Shown: piece by piece, positions 18,391 to 26,799 of the stretch
Layout of the letters: each line of letters opens with the position of its first letter
Position numbering within the stretch: position 1 is the stretch's first letter
Assembly (NCBI RefSeq): GCF_011493005.1
Contig: NZ_CP049159.1
Span: 1 to 64,000 of the forward strand
Length of the DNA: 64,000 bases
Direction: 5' to 3'
Source of the DNA: Caballeronia sp. SBC1
GTDB lineage: Bacteria > Pseudomonadota > Gammaproteobacteria > Burkholderiales > Burkholderiaceae
Notes under the pieces: generated by a model
The model's database searches: none
What the model was told of the DNA's origin: nothing
The model's input: the letters and a program-made list of their open reading frames with translations, nothing else
Program-made: the position numbers and the translations under genes

Positions 18391-19632
18391 TCAAGTGATG
18401 ATCCAATCCGTGATTTTGCCCAACCCGTTCGTTGGTAGTGACGGACCGAACGTTATTGCTCTAGGAACTTCTATCGAAGTCAACCGATCGCGGAACCACA
18501 CGTCAAGAGTCGCACGCAATTCGACGATCCCGCACGGGTCATGTGGCACGACAAAAGCCTTGAGTCTTCCGCCTTCGTCAGGGCGCATCAGTCTCACCGT
18601 GGCGTCGGCGATTCCTGGATGCTCCAAGAGTACCCGTTGGACTTTTGACGCAAAGACATTGGTGCCTGCTATTTGAACAGCGCCATCCGCTCGCCCAACC
18701 GGATAGAACGATCGGTCATCGACCCACTTCAGCAAGTCTGGGCATGAAAAATAGGTTTTGTCGCCGGCCGCTTCAGTACGCACAAATTGCTCGGAATCGC
18801 GGTGAGTGCGCGCCCAGTACGAAAATAGTTTGTACGGTTCGGCGGCATTCTTACGCCAACCTACTCCAGCAGTCTCCGAGCTACCATATATTTGCAATAG
18901 CGCCCCCAATCCGGAAACTAGAAGCTTCTCGCATACTTCGCTCGGGCACGGACCGGTGGATGTGACACCTTCGATCGAGCCCGGAATCGAGCGAAGCGCT
19001 CTGCTCGCGCTCTTCCAATATTCCGGATGTCCGATGATCAGATCGCCGTCCCGAGACCCGCGTGCCAATAATGCAGGGGAGCTACCTCGAAGTTCTGCTA
19101 CTGGTAAATCCGAAATGCCGAGCGCATGCGGCAGCAGAATCGTAAAAATGAAGCCGTAGATATGATGACTCGGCACAGCGGTCAAAATGCGCTGGCGCTC
19201 AGAAAACAGGGGGGCAATTTCTCTGACTTCTTGCCACAGGTTAGCAAGCGAATGGGTACATCGCTTGGCGGTTCCAGTGCTGCCGGATGTTCTGAAAGTG
19301 AGCGCGGCAGAGTAAGAACGTAACCCTCGTTGACAGACGTCAACCCAGTCGTCTGCGGTCGGACGCGCCAGGAGATAGTCTTCAATCCCCGATTCGTGGA
19401 GGTGCAACGCTTCGGCTAACGCCCCCGCAATTGAAAGCAGCTCAAGCGAATCCACGCCTAGGTCTTCAACCAAGCGTAGTGGCGCAATGCCATCTGGTGG
19501 GAGGGCGACTGGGCTGCCGGGGCGGAGCAACGCAAGCTCCGACACAATCAGATCCAAAACGAACCGCTGCATGCAGTCACGTTGTTCCCACCACTTTGGC
19601 ATGGGCTCTAGCAAGACATCAATCTTAGTCAT
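18391..19632 (-). CDS. pcl: 4-coumarate-CoA ligase-like enzyme of PYP activation type
   Basis: This 413-residue adenylate-forming enzyme lies six bases after pyp on the same strand. AMP-binding motifs are TFRTSGSTGTAKR (the P-loop-like signature), IYGSSETAGVGW and YPVGRADGAVQIAG. Its N-terminal 90 residues contain an acyl-carrier-like stretch with DSLELL (about residues 56-61), which could be a phosphopantetheine site. In PYP systems this ligase activates p-coumarate for attachment to the PYP cysteine. It is short compared with plant 4CL. No tyrosine ammonia-lyase gene is present in the window, so p-coumarate must come from elsewhere. Confidence 0.82.
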   Translation of the reverse strand: MTKIDVLLEPMPKWWEQRDCMQRFVLDLIVSELALLRPGSPVALPPDGIAPLRLVEDLGVDSLELLSIAGALAEALHLHESGIEDYLLARPTADDWVDVCQRGLRSYSAALTFRTSGSTGTAKRCTHSLANLWQEVREIAPLFSERQRILTAVPSHHIYGFIFTILLPHALGISDLPVAELRGSSPALLARGSRDGDLIIGHPEYWKSASRALRSIPGSIEGVTSTGPCPSEVCEKLLVSGLGALLQIYGSSETAGVGWRKNAAEPYKLFSYWARTHRDSEQFVRTEAAGDKTYFSCPDLLKWVDDRSFYPVGRADGAVQIAGTNVFASKVQRVLLEHPGIADATVRLMRPDEGGRLKAFVVPHDPCGIVELRATLDVWFRDRLTSIEVPRAITFGPSLPTNGLGKITDWIIT

Positions 19633-19638
19633 CTTAGA

Positions 19639-20025
19639 CTATAGGCGCTTAACGAAAACCCAGTACGATCCGCCATTGATAGCAGTTTTCATATGAATTT
19701 TTACTTTTGTAGGCTTCATCTGGTAATCGAAGACATATTCGAACATCGTGCTGAGGTTTCCGCTCTTAACTCCAGCATCGAAAACACCCTTAAATGCTGG
19801 CGTAGCGGTACAAGGAGCTACGTCTTTGAAAAAGTTTTTCCCGATGACACTTGCCGGCGATCTACCGGTGATCGCACCTTCCGCTGCGTTGTATTTTAAG
19901 ACGGTACCTGACGCATCGAGTTCGATTGCTCCAAACGCCAGACTATCAAGCTCCTTGGGGGATAGCTTGCTTAATGCGTTGTCGATGTCTGATAGTCCGA
20001 ACGTTACTTTCCGCAATTCATTCAT
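19639..20025 (-). CDS. pyp: Photoactive yellow protein
   Basis: This 128-residue blue-light receptor has all residues known to bind and tune the p-coumaroyl chromophore in Halorhodospira PYP: Y45 (Y42), E49 (E46), T53 (T50), R55 (R52) and the chromophore cysteine C72 (C69, in DVAPCT), in the framework [13 protein letters not shown] and [12 protein letters not shown]. The C-terminal [11 protein letters not shown] and SYWVFVKR strands are also typical. GGAGAT precedes ATG 20025. It is followed directly by pcl, forming a two-gene operon that faces the cyclic-di-GMP genes. Confidence 0.95.
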   Translation of the reverse strand: MNELRKVTFGLSDIDNALSKLSPKELDSLAFGAIELDASGTVLKYNAAEGAITGRSPASVIGKNFFKDVAPCTATPAFKGVFDAGVKSGNLSTMFEYVFDYQMKPTKVKIHMKTAINGGSYWVFVKRL

Positions 20026-20062
20026 ATCATCTCCGTAAAACGATTAGATCAAAAATGCCCAG

Positions 20063-20460
20063 CTAACTTCTCGTAACAGGACCCTTCGGCGCGTGATGGA
20101 TCTCCAAAACATCTTGCGGAGAAGCGCCACGCACTCGACGGAGCTGCGCTGCGCTACTCATCGCCCAATCGTTAAACGCTTCGCAATCCCTACCGCCGCA
20201 GATTTGTTCGTGCGACATCAATTGCGGGTCCATGCGCTTTAACGGCAAAACCACGAGCAACCTTAGGGTGGACAAAAACAATCTTGTCCATCCGCGGGTC
20301 ATGATTGAGCGCGGTAGGCCATGTCGAATATGCCGTCACACTAATGTGGACTAGGAAAAAGACGTTGGAGGGATACGCCAGTCGCACGATGTAGGCTTGA
20401 GCGTCGTACTTCCAGGTAAGTCTTTCAGTCCGGAAACCTTGGGAGGCGACAATGATTGGG
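20063..20460 (-). pseudogene. Unidentified degenerate coding region upstream of pyp
   Basis: Two minus-strand frames overlap: one reads through TPIIVASQGFRTERLTWKYD and YPSNVFFLVHISVTAYS to about 20240, the other carries RMDPQLMSHEQICGGRDCEA and DVLEIHHAPKG to the stop at 20063. A single frameshift near 20235 would join them, and the upstream part is missing. The composition looks coding but I do not recognise the family. It lies in the same direction as pyp and could once have been its upstream operon partner. Confidence 0.35.
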
Positions 20461-22611
20461 GTTTCGTTGCAATAAGACGGCTATCCTGGCGGCGACCCAA
20501 ACCCTTAGTTGAGTCGCTTCAACTGACCGTCATCTGAGGTAGGTCGGAATCCGTGGACGCCAACGGGTTAAGCAGCGATTTTACTCAAATGGAATCGCTG
20601 CGTGAAAGCTGCCGGCGACAGATAGTCCAGACGCTCCTGTGTGCGCTGCCGGTTATAAAAGATCTCGATGTATTCCGTGACTTCTTTGCTCGCCTGATCG
20701 CGGGTCGCGAACTTGCGATGATAGACAAGTTCATTCTTCAGTGAACCCCAGAATGATTCGATGGGTGCGTTGTCGAAGCAATTTCCACGTCTGCTCATTG
20801 ATGCCTGCATGCCGAACTGTTTGAGCAGATTCTGATAGGCGTGGGCGCAGTACTGACTACCGCGATCAGTATGTGTATCAGGCCCGTCGGTGGCCGGTGT
20901 GAATATTCCACGCCAAAGTGAACAGGGATTCCACGGCAAAAAGAACACGAATTCCACGGCAAAGTTAACGCCGATTCCACGGCAAAAAGAACAGGGTTTC
21001 CACGCCATCGCGAACAAGAATTTAGGGTGGCGGCGACGCGGGTCAACGGTGGCACGATCGACAGTTTTGTCGGGAGTGCCGAATGGCAAATGTCAGGTTG
21101 ACCATGCGCAAAATCAGGGAAGTGCTGCGGTTGCATTTCGAGTGTGACCGCAATCAGAGGGAAATCGCCGACGCGGTCGGTGCCTCGACGACGACGGTGT
21201 GGCATTACCTGCGCCGCACGCGGCTGGCAGGGTTGAGCTGGCCGCTGCCACCGGAACTGCTGACAGACGACGCGGCGCTCGAGGCGAGACTGTATCCGCC
21301 GCCGGCGCGGCGCGAGCCAACGCGCGGCATGCCGGACTGGCCGACTGTGCATCGCGAGATCGGCAGGAAAGGCGTCACGCTCGATCTGCTGTGGCAGGAA
21401 TACAAGGCGCAGCATCCGGACGGCTGCGGCTACAGCTGGTTCTGCAAGGCTTACCAGGAATGGGCGCAGCGGCTTCCGGTCACGATGCGGCAAACGCACG
21501 TGCCGGGCCAGAAGCTGTTCGTCGACTACAGCGGCAAGAAGCTGGGCATCATCAACCCGGACACCGGTGAAATCCGCGAGGCCGAGCTGTTCGTCGCCGC
21601 GCTCGGCGTGTCCGGTTTTACCTTCGCGGAACTCACCTGGACGCAGCAGTTGCCCGACTGGATCGGTTCGCACGTGCGCGCCTTCGCGTTCTATGACGGC
21701 CTAGTCGAGATCCTGGTGCCCGACAATCTGAAATCGGGCGTCCACAAGCCGGGGTTCTACGATCCGGACATCAATCCAACCTACCAGGAAATGGCCAGGC
21801 ATTACTCCGTGGCTGTGATCCCGGCTCGCAGTAAAAAACCGAGGGACAAGCCGAAAGCAGAGCTGTCGGTCCTCCTGGTGCAGAGATGGGTCCTCGCCCG
21901 CCTGCGCAACCAGCGCTTCTTCAGCCTGGGCGAGGCTAACCGGGCGATCGCCGCGTTACTGAGCGATCTGAACAACCGGCCCTTTAAGAAGCTGCCTGGC
22001 TCACGCCGTAGCGTCTTCGACGAAATCGATCGCCCGGCACTCAGGCCGTTGCCCGAGCAGCCCTATCAGTACGCGGAGTGGAAGGTCGCGCGTATCGGCC
22101 CGGACTATCACGTCGAGCTAAATCAGCACTATTACTCGGTGCCGTATCGCTACGCGCGCGAACAGGTTGACGTGCGCCACACGATCAACACCGTCGAGAT
22201 CTTCCATCGCGGCCAACGCATTGCCGCTCACGGCAAAAGCGCTCGCCGTCGTTACCACACCACGATCGACGCGCACATGCCGCCGGAGCACCTTGCGCTC
22301 GCCAGGGGCTGGGATCCGGAGCGGCTGCGCAACTGGGCCGCCGACATCGGCCCGCATACGGCAGCCGTCATCCAGCACCTGCTGGGTGCCCGCAAGCACC
22401 CCCAGCAGTCGTATCGCACCTGCCTGGGCGTGCTGCGCATGGGCAAGGACTACGGGCGCGACCGGCTCGAAGCTGCCTGCCGCCGCGCTATCGATCTGAA
22501 AGCGCCGAACTACAAGTTCATTGACTCGACGCTGAAGAACGGCCTGGACCGGGAGCCCGAACCCGCTACTGACGTTGCCCGCGAATTTCGGATCCCTTAA
22601 CTGAGCGGAGA

Positions 22612-23499
22612 TTATGCCACCCGTTTGTTCTGGGCGGCGTACCAGTCCCGCTCGAATTGCATCGGGCTGACGTAGCCCAACGTCGAGTGCAAGCGCGAAT
22701 GATTGTAGAAGCTCAACCAGTCGATTACCTCGTCCATCGCTTCCCGACGCGTTGCAAAGCGCTGGCCAAGGATGCGTGCTCGCTTGAGCGATCCCCACAA
22801 GCTCTCGGTCGGCGCGTCCCAACAATTTCCTCGACGGCTCATCGAGCTGCGCATGCCGTAGCCCTTAAGCAGGTCCTGGAAGTCACGACTGCAATACTGG
22901 CTACCGCGGTCGCTATGGACGATCAGGCCCGCTTCCGGCCGGCGGCGAAACCACGCCATACGCAGCGCGTCAGACACCAGCTCCGTGCGCATGTGTGGTT
23001 GCATCGACCAGCCCACCACCTGACGGCTGAACAGGTCGAGGATGACGGTCAGAAACAGCCAACCCTCGTGCGTCCAGATGTACGTGATGTCCGTAGTCCA
23101 GACCTGATCGGGACGCGCGGGAGAGAAGTCTCGTTGCAGCAGGTCCGGTGCGACCGGCAGGCTGTGGTTGCTGTCTGTCGTGACCTTGAACCGGCGTTTG
23201 GTCTTCGCCTTGATGCCGTGCAGCTTCATGAGCCGCTGGACACGATCCTTGCTGACGCGAATGCCCTGGGCCAGCAGTTGCTTCCACACGCGCGGCCAGC
23301 CGTACTAGCCTTTGGATTCAGCATGCACTGCCTTGATGTGCACCAGCAGAGCGTCGTTGCTGATGCGTCGGCGCGCTCGGTCAGTATCGACATCACGCGC
23401 CTTGCGCGCGTGGTAACCGCTGGGGCTGACACCCAGCACCTGGCAGGTCAGGGACACCGGCCATTGTCGGCTGTGAAGCTCGATCCAGGCGTACTTCAT
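22612..23499 (-). pseudogene. IS3-family OrfB with an in-frame TAG
   Basis: Starting at ATG 23499 (overlapping OrfA by four bases), the protein reads VLGVSPSGYHARKARD and onward to ESKG, meets an amber stop at 23305-23307, then continues in the same frame with YGWPRVWKQLLAQGIRV, WTTDITYIWT, VHSDRGSQYC and the C-terminal HSTLGYVSP. A single base change from GAG to TAG could explain the stop. Confidence 0.85.
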
Positions 23500-23783
23500 G
23501 CCGACACCTTTGCAAAGTACGCCGTGGCTTTTTCCAATATGTCGCGCTCCATCTTCACGCGTGCCAACTCCGCGCGCAGCCGGGCAATCTCCATCTGTTC
23601 TGAAGAAACCTGTTTGCCTGCGCCGTTCAGCTTCCCCGCGGCATCGGCCTTCACCCAGTTGTGCAGCGTCTTCGGGCTGATGCCCAGTATCTTCGCCACT
23701 GCCGCCATGCTCTGGCCGCCGCGGACCATGCGCACGGCTTCCAGCATGAATTCCTGCGTATATCGAGCTCTCGGATTACCCAT
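23496..23783 (-). CDS. IS3-family OrfA
   Basis: This 95-residue protein has a helix-turn-helix (MAAVAKILGISPKTLHNWVK) and a C-terminal leucine-zipper-like coiled coil (MEIARLRAELARVKMERDIL), the standard OrfA layout. It overlaps OrfB in an ATGA arrangement that allows coupled translation or frameshifting to OrfAB. AAGGAGGAAAG lies upstream of ATG 23783. Confidence 0.9.
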   Translation of the reverse strand: MGNPRARYTQEFMLEAVRMVRGGQSMAAVAKILGISPKTLHNWVKADAAGKLNGAGKQVSSEQMEIARLRAELARVKMERDILEKATAYFAKVSA

Positions 23784-23936
23784 CTTTCCTTCCTCCTTGC
23801 CTGAGTTTTACACACTCAGCAAGGGATCCATTTTTTGCGGGCAAGCTCACCCGCTACCGGGCAGGCCGACCTGCCGCTTGTGCATGCCAATGTGCGCGGA
23901 CCTTCGTACTACCACTGAAGCTGAAAGGGAGTCTAT

Positions 23937-24695
23937 ATGCTGCATCATCCCACTGTCGACAAAGTGCACGCGCTGCGCCTGCCCGGCATGGCGGCGGCGC
24001 TTGCCGAGCAACAGTCCCAGGACGGCATTGACCAGCTGGGCTTTGAAGAACGTCTGGGGCTGCTGGTCGAGCGTGAATCCAGTGAACGTGACTCGCGACA
24101 AACGGCGGCCCGGCTGCGCCGGGCCAGACTGAAGGTGCCCGACGCGTCGCCCGAGGACATCGACTATCGCACCGCCCGCGGCCTGGACCGGGCGCTCACC
24201 GCCCGACTGCTGAGCGGTGAGTGGCTTCGGCAGAGGCAGAACCTGATCCTGGTTGGCCCGACCGGGCTCGGCAACAGTTGGCTGGGTTGCGCCTTCGCCA
24301 TCCAGGCGTGCCGCCAGGGGTTCTCCGCCTGCTATCTGCGCGTGCCGAAACTGAACGAGGAACTGGCGATCGCACACGGCAGCGGGCGCTACGCGCGGTG
24401 GCTCGCACAACTTGCAAAGACGGATCTCGTGATTCTCGACGATCTGGCAATGGCGCCTCTGACCGATTCCGCGCGGCGCGATCTGCTTGAGGTTCTTGAC
24501 GACCGTCACGGGCACCGTTCCACGCTCGCTACCTCCCAGATCCCGGTGGACCACTGGCATGAGGCGATCGGCGAACCCACCGTCGCCGACGCGATCCTTG
24601 ACCGGCTAGTGCACAACGCTCATCGCATCACGCTCGCGGGCGAATCGCTACGCAAGACGCGCAGTCGATTGACCGCAAAGCCGCAGTCCGAGTAA
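23937..24695 (+). CDS. istB: IS21-family helper ATPase IstB with altered Walker A
   Basis: This 252-residue IstB-type AAA+ protein begins 18 bases after the istA tail. The family framework is clear (LRLPGMAAALAEQ, LILVGPTGLG, LVILDDLAMAPL). The Walker A motif reads GPTGLGNSW: the lysine that should contact the ATP phosphates is Asn (codon AAC). ATP hydrolysis is likely lost. Otherwise the gene is full length. Confidence 0.88.
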   Translation: MLHHPTVDKVHALRLPGMAAALAEQQSQDGIDQLGFEERLGLLVERESSERDSRQTAARLRRARLKVPDASPEDIDYRTARGLDRALTARLLSGEWLRQRQNLILVGPTGLGNSWLGCAFAIQACRQGFSACYLRVPKLNEELAIAHGSGRYARWLAQLAKTDLVILDDLAMAPLTDSARRDLLEVLDDRHGHRSTLATSQIPVDHWHEAIGEPTVADAILDRLVHNAHRITLAGESLRKTRSRLTAKPQSE

Positions 24696-25368
24696 AAAGG
24701 TAAAGGTCCCGCGTCGCTACGCTCCGTTTGTTCGCGATGGCGTGGAATCCTTGTTCTCTTTGCCGTGGAATCACGATTCACTTTGCCCAGGAATGGCCGT
24801 TCTCTTTGCGTGGAATACGCAGGCCGGTGCGACGCGACGGCCCGAAACAGCGCCTGCATGACCAGCTGTTTTGTCATGCGCTCGCTCATGGCATAGCCGA
24901 CGATCTCTCCGCTAAACAGATCCTTGAGGCCGGCCAGATACAGCCATCCTTCATCGGTCGCGATGTAGGTAATGTCACCGCACCAGGCCTGATTTGGTGC
25001 GCTCACACTGAAGTCCTGGTCCAGGATGTTCGGTGCGACTGGCAGGTTGTGCGTCGAGTTGGTCGTCGCTTTGAACTTGCGCTTTTGCTTGCAGCGAAGG
25101 CCGAGCTTTGCCCGCAAACGCTTGATGCGGTGAACACCAATCTGGACACCGTGGTTCGCCAAATCCTTCTGTAGCCGTTCCGGGCCGAAGGTTTGTCGGC
25201 TACGCTCGTGAGCTGCACGCACCTGCGCTTCGAGCCTAGGCGCTTGCTGATCGTGCAACGACAGCGGCCGTTTGCGCCAGGCGTAGTAGCCGCTGGTGGA
25301 CACGCCCAGGAACCGGCACATCGGCGGCACGGGGTACTGCTGTCGCATCTGCTCAATTACGCCGTACT

Positions 25369-25683
25369 TCACCGCGACTCCTTCGCGAAGTACGTTGCAA
25401 ACTTTTTTAACAAATTACGCTCCATCTTCACTTCTGCGAACTCCCGCTTGAGCCGGCCCAGCTCCGCCTCGATCTCAGTCAGTGGTTTCTGGGTCTGCCC
25501 GACGTTCTCCAGCTTGCCGTCCTTTGCGGCGCGAACCCAGTTCGCCAACGTCTTCATCGATATTGACACTCGACGTGCAGCTTCAGACACGCCGACGCCG
25601 TCAGTCATTGCCAGCTTTACTGCTTCTTCACGAAATTCCTTCGTGTACACAGCCTTCGGGGTTCGCTTCATCAGTGCCTCCAT
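25369..25683 (-). CDS. IS3-family OrfA
   Basis: This 104-residue protein with a helix-turn-helix (GVSEAARRVSISMKTLANWV) and a C-terminal coiled coil (ELGRLKREFAEVKMERNLL) is the OrfA of the outer IS3 element. It overlaps the start of OrfB at 25372 by four bases. An alternative start at 25671 (MKRTPK) is possible. Confidence 0.9.
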   Translation of the reverse strand: MEALMKRTPKAVYTKEFREEAVKLAMTDGVGVSEAARRVSISMKTLANWVRAAKDGKLENVGQTQKPLTEIEAELGRLKREFAEVKMERNLLKKFATYFAKESR

Positions 25684-25750
25684 TCCTCAATTCTACGGAA
25701 TGTTGGCATCCACTTTTTTCAGCCGACCTCAATCGTAAACCCATTCCGCT

Positions 25751-26377
25751 TCATGGCACTATCCATTGGCCCTCCCATTCGTTTCCGGTGCGGGAGTAAC
25801 GCGCACGCTTGTGGGCAGCGGGCACTGACAAGTCCAACACCTCGAGTGTTTTCAAGCTGACCCGAACAATGCAGAAATTTTGATAGCCAGCGAGGTTGAT
25901 ATCGTGCCCATCCGATTGCGCGGGGTATGCATCATCAGGGCGGTCGATAGACGTGCCGGGAGGAACTGGAGTTCGGTAGAGAACAAGACTGCGCAAACGG
26001 CTCGCGTCCCACGCCCGTTTTTTATCCGTCCCTTCAGTTAGCACTGATGCAACGCCTTCCAGACGAAGCTGGACCATACCCTCGGGGTCGTATCCAACGA
26101 GGGCTATTCGCGGGTCGGCGCGTATTTCAGCAGCCTTCTCGGATCGGACGTCCGTGTAGAAGTCAATAACGTGCTCCGCCTCATAAACGTAACGCAAAAT
26201 AACATTCCTAACTGACGGTGCGCTGCTCCTGCCAATCGTCGCTGCCTGCATGACTGTGAATGGTGCCCTCCCGTCGCTAGCTCCCGCGCGGAGATAGTCC
26301 CACGCCCGGCATTGAACCTGTATTAGCGTCACATTCGGCTCCTTCTTTAAAAAATTCACGTTAGACACCATGAGCAT
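25751..26377 (-). CDS. Pyridoxamine 5'-phosphate oxidase-like FMN-binding protein
   Basis: From ATG 26377 this is a 208-residue protein of the split-barrel flavin-binding fold. Typical segments are VRNVILRYVYEAEHVIDFYT (phosphate/FMN region), SEKAAEIRADPRIALVGYD and LRLEGVASVL, with a C-terminal VRVSLKTLEVLDLS. It may reduce or bind a small redox cofactor; true pyridoxamine phosphate oxidase activity is not implied. The frame is open to 26428, so the start is uncertain. It lies directly outside the nested insertion sequences. Confidence 0.7.
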   Translation of the reverse strand: MLMVSNVNFLKKEPNVTLIQVQCRAWDYLRAGASDGRAPFTVMQAATIGRSSAPSVRNVILRYVYEAEHVIDFYTDVRSEKAAEIRADPRIALVGYDPEGMVQLRLEGVASVLTEGTDKKRAWDASRLRSLVLYRTPVPPGTSIDRPDDAYPAQSDGHDINLAGYQNFCIVRVSLKTLEVLDLSVPAAHKRARYSRTGNEWEGQWIVP

Positions 26378-26457
26378 GCGATCGGGCAACTGCAAAGCCG
26401 ATGTCAAGCCCCAAGAGGCGCGTGACAATCATAGATCTTCGCGGCTTGATGTAGAAA

Positions 26458-26712
26458 CTACTCCCCACAGGTGACTGGCAGCAGTTCTATGGGCTGAATT
26501 TCTTCAAAAGCTGGACGGATTTTCGCAAAGCTTTCGTGAAGCGATGCCACGCGCGCAAAGCGCTCCCCAAGTTGTTTTCGGTAAAAAGCCGGACGCAGTG
26601 GATGTCGCTCCAGTGCTAAATATTGCCGGATCGGTCCGAAGCTCGACAGGGACGCTTGCGTGCGTTCGGGATCACGAAAACCACGCACGCGGCGCTCCCG
26701 ATAATTTTTCAT
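26458..26712 (-). pseudogene. IS6-family transposase C-terminal remnant
   Basis: The translated fragment contains RVRGFRDPERTQASLSSFGP and RQYLALERHPLRPAFYRKQL, matching the C-terminal end of IS6-type transposases (RGFRxPERxQxFLSSFGPIRQHFAL). The catalytic core is missing. A related remnant is present at 49100-49342. Confidence 0.75.
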
Positions 26713-26717
26713 CAGGT

Positions 26718-26781
26718 TGAAACGATAATGAAACGATAATATCGATTCACCGATAGCATATTTCGTTATAACATCGTTTCA
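26718..26781. promoter_or_regulatory. Tandem 11-bp repeats and inverted copy upstream of merR
   Basis: TGAAACGATAA occurs twice in perfect tandem (26718-26728 and 26729-26739), and the complement ATCGTTTCA lies at 26773-26781, just before the ribosome-binding site of the MerR gene. Tandem 11-base repeats are the typical operator format of CarH/LitR-type light-dependent MerR regulators. The repeats are directly seen; autoregulation is inferred. Confidence 0.6.
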
Positions 26782-26799
26782 TATGCCGGAGAAAAGCAG

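Larger units (their letters stand above)
22596..23823 (-). mobile_element. IS3-family element (innermost of three nested elements)
   Basis: The element of about 1.23 kb is flanked by GGATCC at 22590-22595 and 23824-23829, which is the target duplication or contains it. Its ends are similar (CTTAACTGAGCG and CTTGCTGAGTG read inward). It carries OrfA (23496-23783) and a stop-interrupted OrfB on the minus strand. The exact ends are uncertain by a few bases. Confidence 0.78.
21083..23918 (+). pseudogene. istA: IS21-family transposase IstA split by an IS3-family element
   Basis: The N-terminal 505 residues (21083-22600) show a helix-turn-helix (QREIADAVGASTTTVWHYL) and the DDE motifs FVDYSGKK, LVPDNLKSGV and KPKAELSV. 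The reading frame ends early at 22600 within the inserted IS3 element. The missing C-terminal tail is at 23824-23918 and ends with the typical ANVRGPSYYH. Both sides share GGATCC in the same codon phase, so deleting the insert restores one continuous protein. Confidence 0.88.
20900..24821 (+). mobile_element. IS21-family element (middle of three nested elements)
   Basis: Ends begin TGAATATTCCACGCCAAAG on the left and TGCGTATTCCACGCAAAGAG on the right (read inward). Several further copies of the TTCCACG(C/G)CAAA motif lie just inside both ends. The target duplication GGCCGGTG is seen at 20892-20899 and 24822-24829. Without the inner IS3 element the length is about 2.7 kb, normal for the family. 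Confidence 0.9.
20568..25372 (-). pseudogene. IS3-family OrfB transposase split by an IS21-type insertion
   Basis: The N-terminal half is encoded at 24822-25372 (start ATG 25372, first catalytic Asp in WCGDITYI) and the C-terminal half at 20568-20891 (second Asp in DRGSQY, Glu in APIESFWGSL). Removing the IS21-type element and one copy of the eight-base duplication joins SHRP to ATDGPDTHTDRG in frame. The gene is therefore broken only by the insertion. Confidence 0.88.
20535..25731 (-). mobile_element. IS3-family element (outermost of three nested elements)
   Basis: The ends are 30-base imperfect inverted repeats, both starting TGAGGT and ending GTGGAYGCCAAC (left at 20535, right ending 25731). 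The insertion is flanked by ATC on both sides, a three-base target duplication. OrfA and the 5' half of OrfB lie at the right end and the 3' half of OrfB at the left end; an IS21-type element sits inside OrfB. Confidence 0.85.

Noticed and set aside
18164..18676. Long plus-strand ORF after the EAL gene
   Set aside because: Most of it is antisense to the well-supported ligase gene, and it has no recognisable domain or ribosome-binding site.
22657..24132. 491-residue plus-strand ORF in the nested IS region
   Set aside because: It is antisense to IS3 OrfB/OrfA and then out of frame with istB; no domain is visible.
20900..24821. Many short repeats TTCCACGGCAAA near 20905-21010 and 24740-24815 that could look like a CRISPR array
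   Set aside because: Spacing is irregular and too short, and the repeats belong to the multiple terminal motifs of an IS21-type element.
25751..26377. True PdxH pyridoxamine phosphate oxidase
   Set aside because: Length and the C-terminal part differ from PdxH; only the general flavin-binding fold is supported.
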